From Gammaproteobacteria bacterium (GTDB lineage: Bacteria; Pseudomonadota; Gammaproteobacteria; Pseudomonadales; Azotimanducaceae): a stretch of 64,000 nucleotides of DNA. Shown piece after piece: positions 54,481 to 61,106 of this stretch. Both the position numbers and the translations under genes were made by a program. Every line of letters starts with the position of its first letter. Position 1 is the first letter of the stretch. The notes beneath the pieces are model-generated. The model did not search any database. It saw only the letters and a list, made by a program, of their open reading frames with translations, and was not told the origin of the DNA. The stretch lies in NCBI GenBank assembly GCA_026706385.1, contig JAPOYV010000111.1, positions 1 to 64,000 of the forward strand. The letters run 5' to 3'.

Positions 54481-55294
54481 GGTCGCCGTCGAGCGTAACG
54501 TCGTCGTCGCCACCGGCGGCGGGCGCGATTTGCATGCAGACGTCTATCGTCCGGCGCAAGGCAACCGTGCCGGCGTGCTCATGATCCACGGCGGCGGTTG
54601 GCGCATGGGATCGAAGGACATGATGCCGCCGCAGGCGACGGCGCTTGCGAAGCACGGCTACACGTGCGCCGCGATCGAGTACCGCCTGACCCCCGAGGCG
54701 CCCTGGCCGGCGCAGATCCACGACGTCAAGGCCGCGCTTCGCTGGTTTCGCGCGAACGCCGGCAAGTTGGCCGTGGAACCGGACAAGATCGCGGTTTCTG
54801 GCAACTCCGCCGGCGGCCACCTTGCGCTCCTGCTGGCAGGCACGGTGGGCCATCCGGATTTCGAGGGCGAAGGCGGCAACCCGGGTGTGGAGACCTCGGT
54901 CGCGGCGGTGGTCGCGGTCTACTCGCCCGTGCTCTTCCACGTGGGCGAACGGCCTTCGGGAGCGAACGCGGCAACCGCGTTGCTCGGTGCCGACCCCGAC
55001 CCGGTCGAGGCCGCTGCGGCGAGCCCCATCGAGACTGTGCACAGCGACTTCCCGCCAACCTTCTTCCTGCACGGCAATGCCGACCGCGTAGTGCCGGTGA
55101 CAGCGAGCCTCAACATGTACCAAGCCTTGAGCAAGGCGGGCGCCCGGGCGGAGATGCACATCTACGCCGAGCATCCGCACGGCTGGGCGCGGTGGCCGGC
55201 GTGGGTGGAGCCGACGATGGCGGAAGCGGCTGTGTTCCTGGACCGCTACGTGGTGGCCCCGGAACGGTATGCGCCACCGGACGACGCGGGATGA
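54467..55294 (+). CDS. Alpha/beta-hydrolase (esterase/lipase, HSL-like)
   Basis: The 275-residue hydrolase has the oxyanion-hole H-G-G-G-W of the hormone-sensitive lipase group, nucleophile S in G-N-S-A-G-G, an Asp in H-G-N-A-D-R-V-V-P and a His in E-H-P-H-G-W. These form a full triad. The TTG at 54467 is the best start: it leads straight into the conserved strand and overlaps the protease gene's end by 14 bases. The alternative, an ATG at 54380, would read through the conserved end of the M16 gene. The stop overlaps the mlaA ATG. Confidence 0.82.
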   Translation: MSTPEVAVERNVVVATGGGRDLHADVYRPAQGNRAGVLMIHGGGWRMGSKDMMPPQATALAKHGYTCAAIEYRLTPEAPWPAQIHDVKAALRWFRANAGKLAVEPDKIAVSGNSAGGHLALLLAGTVGHPDFEGEGGNPGVETSVAAVVAVYSPVLFHVGERPSGANAATALLGADPDPVEAAAASPIETVHSDFPPTFFLHGNADRVVPVTASLNMYQALSKAGARAEMHIYAEHPHGWARWPAWVEPTMAEAAVFLDRYVVAPERYAPPDDAG

Positions 55295-55980
55295 CGATGT
55301 TGCGGGCGGTACTAAATGCCTCTGTGATCGCCATCGCGTTCGCGATGCCCGCTGCCGCGTCAGAACCATCCGCAGATGGCGCCGATCCGTTGGCGCCGCT
55401 GAACCGCAAGGTCCTGGCCGTCAACTACGTGCTCGATCGCGCCGTGCTTCGGCCCGCATCCGGGATTTATCGCCGCGTCGTCCCCGGGTTCGCCCGTACC
55501 GGGGTGCGCAACGCCCTGAACAACCTCCTCGAGCCGCGAACGGTTCTGAACCAATGCCTGCAGGGCAAGTTGGGCACGGCGGCCGCCGATGCCGGGCGTT
55601 TCGTCGTCAACTCGACCCTCGGCATCGGCGGCCTATTCGATCCAGCGACGGCGATGGGCTTGGAGCGCCACAGCGAAGACTTCGGCCAGACGTTGGGACG
55701 ATGGGGCGTCGGCACGGGGCCGTACCTCGTGCTGCCGGTCATCGGCCCGTCGACGTTGCGCGACGGCGGCGCCAAGCTGGTCGACGTCGCCACCGGCCCG
55801 ATGAACGCGGTGGACGATGATGCGGTTCGGTTTGGGATCGGCGCGCTGGACCGCGTCGACAAGCGGTCGCGTCAAGCGGACCTGTCCGGCCAGTTGGGTG
55901 ACGACCCGTATGTCGACCTCCGCGAGCTCCACCTCGCGCGTCGAGCCGCCGAGGTCGCGGACGAAGTAGAGATCGAATAG
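55291..55980 (+). CDS. mlaA: MlaA/VacJ-family lipid-asymmetry protein
   Basis: The 229-residue protein has the MlaA core: D-P-L-A-P-L-N-R-K-V-L-A-V-N-Y-V-L-D-R at about 32-50, Y-R-R-V-V-P-G-F-A-R-T-G-V-R-N-A-L-N-N-L-x-E-P, D-F-G-Q-T-L-G-R-W-G-V, and Y-L-V-L-P-V-I-G-P-S-T-L-R-D. In the Mla pathway it removes misplaced phospholipids from the outer leaflet of the outer membrane. The signal sequence (A-I-A-F-A-M-P-A-A-A-S) lacks a lipobox cysteine, so it may be soluble, unlike the E. coli lipoprotein. The rest of the Mla system is not in the window. Confidence 0.88.
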   Translation: MTMLRAVLNASVIAIAFAMPAAASEPSADGADPLAPLNRKVLAVNYVLDRAVLRPASGIYRRVVPGFARTGVRNALNNLLEPRTVLNQCLQGKLGTAAADAGRFVVNSTLGIGGLFDPATAMGLERHSEDFGQTLGRWGVGTGPYLVLPVIGPSTLRDGGAKLVDVATGPMNAVDDDAVRFGIGALDRVDKRSRQADLSGQLGDDPYVDLRELHLARRAAEVADEVEIE

Positions 55981-55995
55981 CCGTTCGACCGGGCA

Positions 55996-56027
55996 ATGGG
56001 CGATTTCCTACGCGAAATCGCGCCCAT
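55996..56027 (+). terminator. Hairpin downstream of mlaA, carrying a repeated motif
   Basis: ATGGGC and GATTTC pair with GAAATC and GCCCAT (a GC bulge at 56020-56021, loop CTACGC). The left part, TGGGCGATTTCCTACG, is identical to 49586-49601. No T run follows. It may be a terminator or part of a family of repeated elements. Confidence 0.4.
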
Positions 56028-56114
56028 GTCCTACGCGCATTCGAGAGATTTGCCCTGATTTCCATGCCTTGTGGCCTCTAACGTTGTGTTGGCGCAACGG
56101 CTTGGGAGCCAGAC

Positions 56115-56582
56115 ATGGAGCGGACTGCGCTTGACCGTTTCGCTCACGACAGTCTGACCGAGGATCTCATTCGCGTACTGCTGGCGAAGCGTTATCCCCG
56201 GGCCTGGCTGAACCGACTCAATTTCAAGTCCATGGTGCGCGTCCCCGACGCGTGGGTGGCGGCGCGGTGGCGTTGCGCCAACGTGGTGTCGGGCATCCCG
56301 CTCGCGCCGGACGGTCCCGAGCCGCAGCCGACCCACACGGTGGTCGCGGTGAAATTCGCGGCCGTTGTCGCGCCAGAGGTGCATGAGCGGCTGGGTCGGC
56401 ACGTGGCCCTCCTGGAGGGCGAATTCGATCGTCGACGCGCCTTCGGCGCCCCGTCGCATCCGCCGCTTGTCACCGCCGTCGTCGTTGTCGAAGGTCGCAG
56501 CGTCCCGAAGGGTCCGCGCGCCGCGAGCGCTACGCGGCGAGTCGTCCGTTGGCGACCCGGCGCGGTGCGCTTCGTGCGGTAA
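56115..56582 (+). CDS. Hypothetical protein
   Basis: I do not recognise this 155-residue reading frame. The start M-E-R-T-A-L-D-R-F-A-H-D-S-L-T-E-D-L-I-R-V-L looks helical and globular. The second half is Val/Ala/Arg-rich, with no clear motif, signal or membrane segment. G+C-rich third codon positions and GGGAG about seven bases before the ATG favour it over the competing minus-strand frame (56031-56459). The 134-base leader after mlaA contains the TTTCCTACG repeats. It may be a real small gene or chance. Confidence 0.35.
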   Translation: MERTALDRFAHDSLTEDLIRVLLAKRYPRAWLNRLNFKSMVRVPDAWVAARWRCANVVSGIPLAPDGPEPQPTHTVVAVKFAAVVAPEVHERLGRHVALLEGEFDRRRAFGAPSHPPLVTAVVVVEGRSVPKGPRAASATRRVVRWRPGAVRFVR

Positions 56583-56614
56583 CCGGCGAGCTTTGCGCCG
56601 CTCCCGCCCGCGCG

Positions 56615-56630
56615 TATGATCCGGGTCATA
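56615..56630. promoter_or_regulatory. FNR/DNR-type dyad before the nitric oxide reductase genes
   Basis: TATGAT-CCGG-GTCATA is a 16-bp near-perfect palindrome. Its TGAT-N4-xTCA core matches the FNR/DNR consensus TTGAT-N4-ATCAA at seven of ten positions, including TGA and TCA. It sits 20 bases before the GTG of the small membrane protein that opens the nor cluster. Control by an anaerobic/NO-sensing CRP-FNR regulator would be expected for these genes. Confidence 0.5.
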
Positions 56631-56650
56631 GTCGTGTCCGGGAACGGGCG

Positions 56651-56962
56651 GTGGTCGATCCGGTTGACATTCATCGCATAGCCGGCGCCGCGCTTCTCGG
56701 CGGAGCGATCATCCTGTTCGGTGCCGGTTACGCGATCCTCCACGCCCTGTCGCGCCTGTCGGGGTCCTCGGTTCTGGCCGGCTTCTCTCTGCTTTGCTAC
56801 GCGGCACTCGCGGCTTGCGTTGGGGGCCTTGCGGTACTGCTGCACCTGTGGGGTCTGTGGCTGGTGCTGGTCGCGCTCATGCTGGCTGGCTACTTCATTG
56901 CGCCGCGGTTCATCTGGCGCTTGTCCGAACAGGTGCACGAGGGGGATTCCAAAGAGGATTGA
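56651..56962 (+). CDS. Small membrane protein of the nor cluster
   Basis: The 103-residue protein starts at GTG 56651 and has three hydrophobic segments, at about 11-27, 36-59 and 62-77, followed by a charged tail (S-E-Q-V-H-E-G-D-S-K-E-D). I cannot name a family. It ends four bases before norC and follows an FNR-type dyad, so it is probably co-expressed with nitric oxide reductase as an assembly or accessory subunit. The role is inference from position only. Confidence 0.65.
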   Translation: MVDPVDIHRIAGAALLGGAIILFGAGYAILHALSRLSGSSVLAGFSLLCYAALAACVGGLAVLLHLWGLWLVLVALMLAGYFIAPRFIWRLSEQVHEGDSKED

Positions 56963-56965
56963 TGT

Positions 56966-57616
56966 ATGGCTGAGGCGAGTCAGGACGAGGACACGAGCGG
57001 TCCCGAGTGGTGGGCCAGCGAGGATTTCTGGCGCAAGTGCGCGATTTTCGTGACTGCCGGCATGGCCTTCGTGCTGGTGGTGCTCACCTACCATACGCAC
57101 ACCGTGATCCTGGCCGGGGCGGAGTCGGGCCGCGTGCCCGCCTACTCGGTCATCAACCATCGCATCGGCTACGCGTTCGACGACGACCGCAACATGATGG
57201 TGCCGGTCATCGGACCCTTGGCGCCGCTCTTCGGCGAAGAACTGAGCGAGGACGAGGCCCGCGCCCTCGTGGACCACGGCAAGCTCACCGTGCAGGCACG
57301 CAACTGCATGAACTGCCATACGCTGCTCGGGAACGGCGCCTACTACGCGCCGGACCTGACCAAGGCGTGGCTCGACCCCGGTTGGGGCAACGAAGAGGCG
57401 CGCGAGTTCTTGATGACGCTGTTCCTCAAGGACCCGGTTGCGAACGCCCGTACCTACGGCACCAACCGACGCATGCCGAACCCGGAGCTCACCGATGAGG
57501 AGGTGCGCGGGGTGATCGCTTACCTGAAGTGGATGTCTGCCATCGACACCAACGGCTTCCCCTCCGGTTTCACCGTGTTGCCCCAGGGCAGTCTCTCGAG
57601 AGGGACCGAATCGTGA
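56966..57616 (+). CDS. norC: Nitric oxide reductase cytochrome c subunit
   Basis: The 216-residue protein has an N-terminal membrane anchor (about 25-45) and one haem c site C-M-N-C-H at 114-118, followed by T-L-L-G-N-G-A-Y-Y-A-P-D-L-T-K, which is diagnostic for NorC. The axial Met is in R-R-M-P-N-P-E-L. It passes electrons to NorB. It is longer than the classical NorC (about 150 residues) because of an insertion between anchor and haem (S-V-I-N-H-R-I-G-Y-A-F-D). Its stop overlaps the norB GTG (GTGA). Confidence 0.93.
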   Translation: MAEASQDEDTSGPEWWASEDFWRKCAIFVTAGMAFVLVVLTYHTHTVILAGAESGRVPAYSVINHRIGYAFDDDRNMMVPVIGPLAPLFGEELSEDEARALVDHGKLTVQARNCMNCHTLLGNGAYYAPDLTKAWLDPGWGNEEAREFLMTLFLKDPVANARTYGTNRRMPNPELTDEEVRGVIAYLKWMSAIDTNGFPSGFTVLPQGSLSRGTES

Positions 57617-59046
57617 CCGCGGGCCGGGTCAACTACGCGTCGCTGAGCGCCGGCCAACAACTGGCGGTGAAGTACTTCGTCGTGGCGATGGCGCTTTTCT
57701 TGGCACAGATGCTGTTCGGCCTGCTCGCGGCCTGGCAATTCCTGGATCCCGAGTTCCTGTTCGGGATCGTGGATTTCAACGTCAACCGCATGGTGCACAT
57801 CAACGCCATGGTGGTGTGGCTGCTCTACGGCTTCATCGGGTCGATCTTCTGGCTCGTGGAAGACGAGGCCGGCGTGCCCTTGGTCGGCTTGAAGCTCGCG
57901 AACATCACCTTCTGGGTGTTGACCGTGGCTGTCGCCATCGTGGTGGTGGTCTACCTCGTCGTGCAGAGCGGCCCGGGTGACAAGTGGACGCTGTGGTTCA
58001 TCAATGAAGGTCGCGAGTACATCGAGGCGCCGCGCTGGGCGGACATCGGCATCGTGCTGTGCATGGCGGCGATCTTCTACAACGTGGCGGGGACATTCGT
58101 TCGCGGCAAGTGGAGCGGCATCGCCGGGGTGCTGGTGCTCGACCTCATCGCCTTGGCCGGCCTCTACTTCGCCGGAATGTTCTACACGACCAATCTGCCG
58201 CTCGACCAGTACTGGTGGTGGTGGGTGATCCACCTCTGGGTCGAGGCGACCTGGGAGGTGATGGTCGGCTGCATCATGGCGTGGGGGCTGATGAAGACGC
58301 TTGCCACGCCGCGCCGCATCGTGACCACTTGGCTCTACATCGAGGTCGCCCTGATGTTCGGTTCCGGCATTCTCGGCCTCGGCCACCACTACTTCTGGAT
58401 CGGCACGCCGGAGTACTGGCTCGGCGTCGGGGGCTTCTTCTCGGCGCTGGAACCGATCCCGCTGGTGGCGATGGTGGTGCACGCCGTCTACGACGCGGGA
58501 CGCCACTCGTTCCGCTCCAACAACCACCCGGCCTTGGCGTGGCTGATTGCCCACGCGTTCGGCAACTTTCTCGGCGCCGGCGTCTGGGGCTTCATGCAGA
58601 CCTTGCCGCAGATCAACCTCTACACCCATGGCACGCAGTGGTCTTCCTCGCATGGCCACCTGGCGTTCTTCGGCGCCTATGTCACGATCATCGTCGCCTT
58701 CATCTACATCGCGATCCAGAAGCTGCGCGGCGACGTGTGGATGTCCGCGGGATTGCGCGGCGGCTGGCGGTGGAAGTGGTCGCTCGCCTTGCTGCACGTC
58801 GGCATGGTGGGGATGACCATCGCGCTCCTGATCGCCGGCTACGAACAGTCGTTCGTCGAGCGCGCCGTGGGCGGTTCCACTTGGGCTGCGTATTTCGACG
58901 GCCAGACCCAGCCGTGGTTCGTTGAGGCCATGTGGTGGCGCATGGGCTTCGGCGTGTTGATGACCGCGGGCCTCGTGATCCTCTTGGTGGACCTGCTGCG
59001 CATCGGTGCCGGCGAGACCCGATCGAGCAAGTCCCTCGCACGCTAA
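57613..59046 (+). CDS. norB: Nitric oxide reductase catalytic subunit
   Basis: The 477-residue integral membrane protein has about twelve helices and belongs to the haem-copper oxidase superfamily. It reduces two NO to N2O at a haem b3/non-haem iron centre. Conserved His regions are visible: V-H-I-N-A-M-V-V-W-L, W-V-I-H-L-W-V-E-A-T-W-E (a metal-site His with Glu), L-G-H-H-Y-F-W-I-G and S-S-S-H-G-H-L-A-F-F. As in cytochrome-c-dependent NOR there is no quinol-oxidase extension. GTG start at 57613. A short palindromic repeat follows the stop. Confidence 0.94.
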   Translation: MTAGRVNYASLSAGQQLAVKYFVVAMALFLAQMLFGLLAAWQFLDPEFLFGIVDFNVNRMVHINAMVVWLLYGFIGSIFWLVEDEAGVPLVGLKLANITFWVLTVAVAIVVVVYLVVQSGPGDKWTLWFINEGREYIEAPRWADIGIVLCMAAIFYNVAGTFVRGKWSGIAGVLVLDLIALAGLYFAGMFYTTNLPLDQYWWWWVIHLWVEATWEVMVGCIMAWGLMKTLATPRRIVTTWLYIEVALMFGSGILGLGHHYFWIGTPEYWLGVGGFFSALEPIPLVAMVVHAVYDAGRHSFRSNNHPALAWLIAHAFGNFLGAGVWGFMQTLPQINLYTHGTQWSSSHGHLAFFGAYVTIIVAFIYIAIQKLRGDVWMSAGLRGGWRWKWSLALLHVGMVGMTIALLIAGYEQSFVERAVGGSTWAAYFDGQTQPWFVEAMWWRMGFGVLMTAGLVILLVDLLRIGAGETRSSKSLAR

Positions 59047-59048
59047 AG

Positions 59049-59082
59049 GCATGACGGTGCGCGGACGTACCGCGCACGTCGC
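59049..59082. repeat. Short palindromic repeat after norB
   Basis: GCATGACGGTGCGCGG begins right after the norB stop and contains the perfect stem GTGCGCGG-ACGTA-CCGCGCAC (59057-59077). A second copy of the first 16 bases, with one change, lies at 59591-59606. Confidence 0.45.
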
Positions 59083-59196
59083 ATCGGCCCATCCCCGTTG
59101 GCGGCGCGGGCGTTGTGCTACTCTGACCGCGCGCTCGTCGATGGGCTGTCAGCATGTGCTGCCCAGGGCGCGGTATCTGGCGCACCGAGGGAGTCG

Positions 59197-59580
59197 ATGA
59201 GGAAGTCCGAAGCTGGCAGTGGGCGTTGTCGCCCGTGGAATCGGCGTGTATTCGGGCGCATCGCGATCGCTGCGCTTGCGGCGGCGACCTTGGCCTTCCT
59301 GCCCGTCGTCACGGTCGCCCAAGGGGTTGCTGGCGATGCGGCGGCGGGCAAGGCGAAGGCGGCCGTGTGCGCCGCTTGCCACGGTCCCGTCGGCGTGTCG
59401 GTCAACCCAGCTTGGCCCAGCCTCGCGGGGCAGCAGCCGGTCTACCTCGCCAAGCAGATTCGCCTGTTCCGGGACGGCGTGCGCGTCGAGCCGACGATGC
59501 AGCCGTTCGTGCAGAACCTGTCCGACCAGGACATCGACGACATCGCGGCCTACTACGCGGGCCTTTCGCCTTGTCCTTGA
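59197..59580 (+). CDS. Class I cytochrome c (c4/c553-like)
   Basis: The 127-residue exported protein has a signal region (I-A-I-A-A-L-A-A-A-T-L-A-F-L-P-V-V-T-V-A-Q) and one haem c site C-A-A-C-H. The downstream P-x-L-A-G-Q and M-Q-P-F segments are those that usually surround the axial Met in c4/c553-type cytochromes. It is a good candidate for the periplasmic electron donor to the NorC/NorB complex encoded just upstream. ATG 59197 is the start that gives a proper signal sequence. Confidence 0.85.
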   Translation: MRKSEAGSGRCRPWNRRVFGRIAIAALAAATLAFLPVVTVAQGVAGDAAAGKAKAAVCAACHGPVGVSVNPAWPSLAGQQPVYLAKQIRLFRDGVRVEPTMQPFVQNLSDQDIDDIAAYYAGLSPCP

Positions 59581-59590
59581 GCGTCCATCC

Positions 59591-59622
59591 GCATGACGGC
59601 GCGCGGTGCCGCGTCGTAACCG
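59591..59622. repeat. Short palindromic repeat after the cytochrome c gene
   Basis: GCATGACGGCGCGCGG repeats 59049-59064 with one change, again just after a stop codon. Here the stem is shorter (CGCGG-TG-CCGCG). The start codon of the VWA gene (59606) lies inside it. Confidence 0.4.
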
Positions 59623-61102
59623 GGTCGATCCCGTGGACCGGACGCTAACCCGTTTCATTGCCGCGTTGCGCAACGCGGAAGTTCGCATCTCCCCGGCCGA
59701 GACCTTGGACGCCATGAATGCCTTGGAGTTGGTCGGCTTCGCGGATCGCGAATTCCTGAAGGACTCGCTGTCTCTCGTGCTGCCGAAAACGCCGGACGAG
59801 AAGGACACGTTCGAGACCACCTTCGATCAGTTCTTCTCCTTCGACGACGTATCGGGTCGTTCCGCGGCTGGCGACGAGGAGGGCGAGGCCAGCGAACCCG
59901 GCGATGACGAAGGTGCCGGCCGAGGCGAAGGCCTTGGCGGCGGCAAGGGTGGCGGCAAAGGCAAGAAGGGCAAGCCCAAGCTCGCTGCCCTCGAAGAGGA
60001 AGAAGACGAGGATCTGGGTCCGGGCGAGATGGCGGAGCCACGCTCCGAACTCGGCCGACTGCTGATGCAGAACAGCACCGTCGAGTTGACCGTGCGCATG
60101 GCCGATGCCGCGCGCGATGCCAAGCTCGAGGACATCCAGGTGTTCACGCAGAAGGGCCTCTATACGCGCAAGATCATGGACGCCATGGGCCTTGCCGACC
60201 TGGTCCGCGAGATCGGCGACGCGCGCTTGAGTCCACGCATCCCGGAGCGCCGTTTGGGTCAGGAGCTCAAGAAGCGCCGGGACTGGCTGCGCGAGCAGGT
60301 GCGCGACTACGTGGAGCGGCAGTTCCTGTTGCATGCCGATGCGACGGGGCGCCGGCTACGCGAGGAACTGCTGCAGAAGGTGAAGCTCTCCAACGTCGAG
60401 CACCGGAACTTCCGCCTGATCCAGGAGATCGTCTTCCGCATGGCGAAGAAGCTCGTGGCCCTGCATTCCAGGCGGCGCAAGGTGTTCAAGCGAGGTCAGC
60501 TCAACGTCCCACGCACGCTGCGCTACAACATGAGCTACGACGGCTCGATCTTCGACCTGCACTGGAAGTCGGTGAAGGTCGACCGACCGAAGGTCTTCGC
60601 CATCTGCGATGTCTCCGGATCCGTCGCGAGCTATGCGCGCTTCATGCTGATGTTTCTCTATTCCCTCGACGAAGTCATGCCGAAGGTACGCTCGTTCGCG
60701 TTCTCTTCCGACTTGGCCGAGGTGACCGACCTCTTCGAACGCACCAAGATCGAGGATGCCATCGCCAAGGTACTGCGCGACTACAGCGGCGGCTCGACGG
60801 ACTACGGCCAGGCGTTCGCGGACTTCCGCAAGCTCTGCATGGACGATGTGGACAATCGAACGACCATCGTGATCCTCGGGGATGCGCGCAACAACTACGG
60901 GGATCCGCGCACGGAGATACTTAAGGAAATGTACGATCGGTCGAAGCGCGTGATCTGGCTCAACCCGGAGTCGCGCAGCACCTGGAACGTGGGCGATGCG
61001 GAGATGCGCAAGTACACGGCCTACGTGCACCAGGCGGAGGAGTGCAACTCCCTGGTGCATCTCAACCGCGTCGTCGGCAATCTCCTGCGTGCCGTGAGTT
61101 GA
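59606..61102 (+). CDS. VWA-domain protein (CoxE/NorD-like)
   Basis: The 498-residue cytoplasmic protein has an N-terminal helical region, an acidic/glycine-lysine low-complexity linker (about 88-140), and a C-terminal von Willebrand A domain of the CoxE type with the metal-ion site D-V-S-G-S at 335-339 and T-D-Y-G-Q-A-F. Relatives work with MoxR/NorQ/CbbQ AAA+ ATPases to insert metals or mature enzymes, and NorD does so for nitric oxide reductase. The position after norCB fits that job, although no MoxR-type ATPase is encoded here. The start may be GTG 59606 or GTG 59633. Confidence 0.82.
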   Translation: MPRRNRVDPVDRTLTRFIAALRNAEVRISPAETLDAMNALELVGFADREFLKDSLSLVLPKTPDEKDTFETTFDQFFSFDDVSGRSAAGDEEGEASEPGDDEGAGRGEGLGGGKGGGKGKKGKPKLAALEEEEDEDLGPGEMAEPRSELGRLLMQNSTVELTVRMADAARDAKLEDIQVFTQKGLYTRKIMDAMGLADLVREIGDARLSPRIPERRLGQELKKRRDWLREQVRDYVERQFLLHADATGRRLREELLQKVKLSNVEHRNFRLIQEIVFRMAKKLVALHSRRRKVFKRGQLNVPRTLRYNMSYDGSIFDLHWKSVKVDRPKVFAICDVSGSVASYARFMLMFLYSLDEVMPKVRSFAFSSDLAEVTDLFERTKIEDAIAKVLRDYSGGSTDYGQAFADFRKLCMDDVDNRTTIVILGDARNNYGDPRTEILKEMYDRSKRVIWLNPESRSTWNVGDAEMRKYTAYVHQAEECNSLVHLNRVVGNLLRAVS

Positions 61103-61106
61103 CGCG

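Noticed and set aside
56031-56459. Alternative minus-strand gene opposite the hypothetical 155-residue protein
   Set aside because: It has poorer codon character, no ribosome binding site seen, and composition rich in Arg/His as in shadow frames. The plus-strand frame is preferred, at low confidence.
56192-57319. Minus-strand frame of 375 codons across the nor genes
   Set aside because: It is antisense to norC and to the small membrane protein, which have clear domains and coupled starts. It has no recognisable motif.
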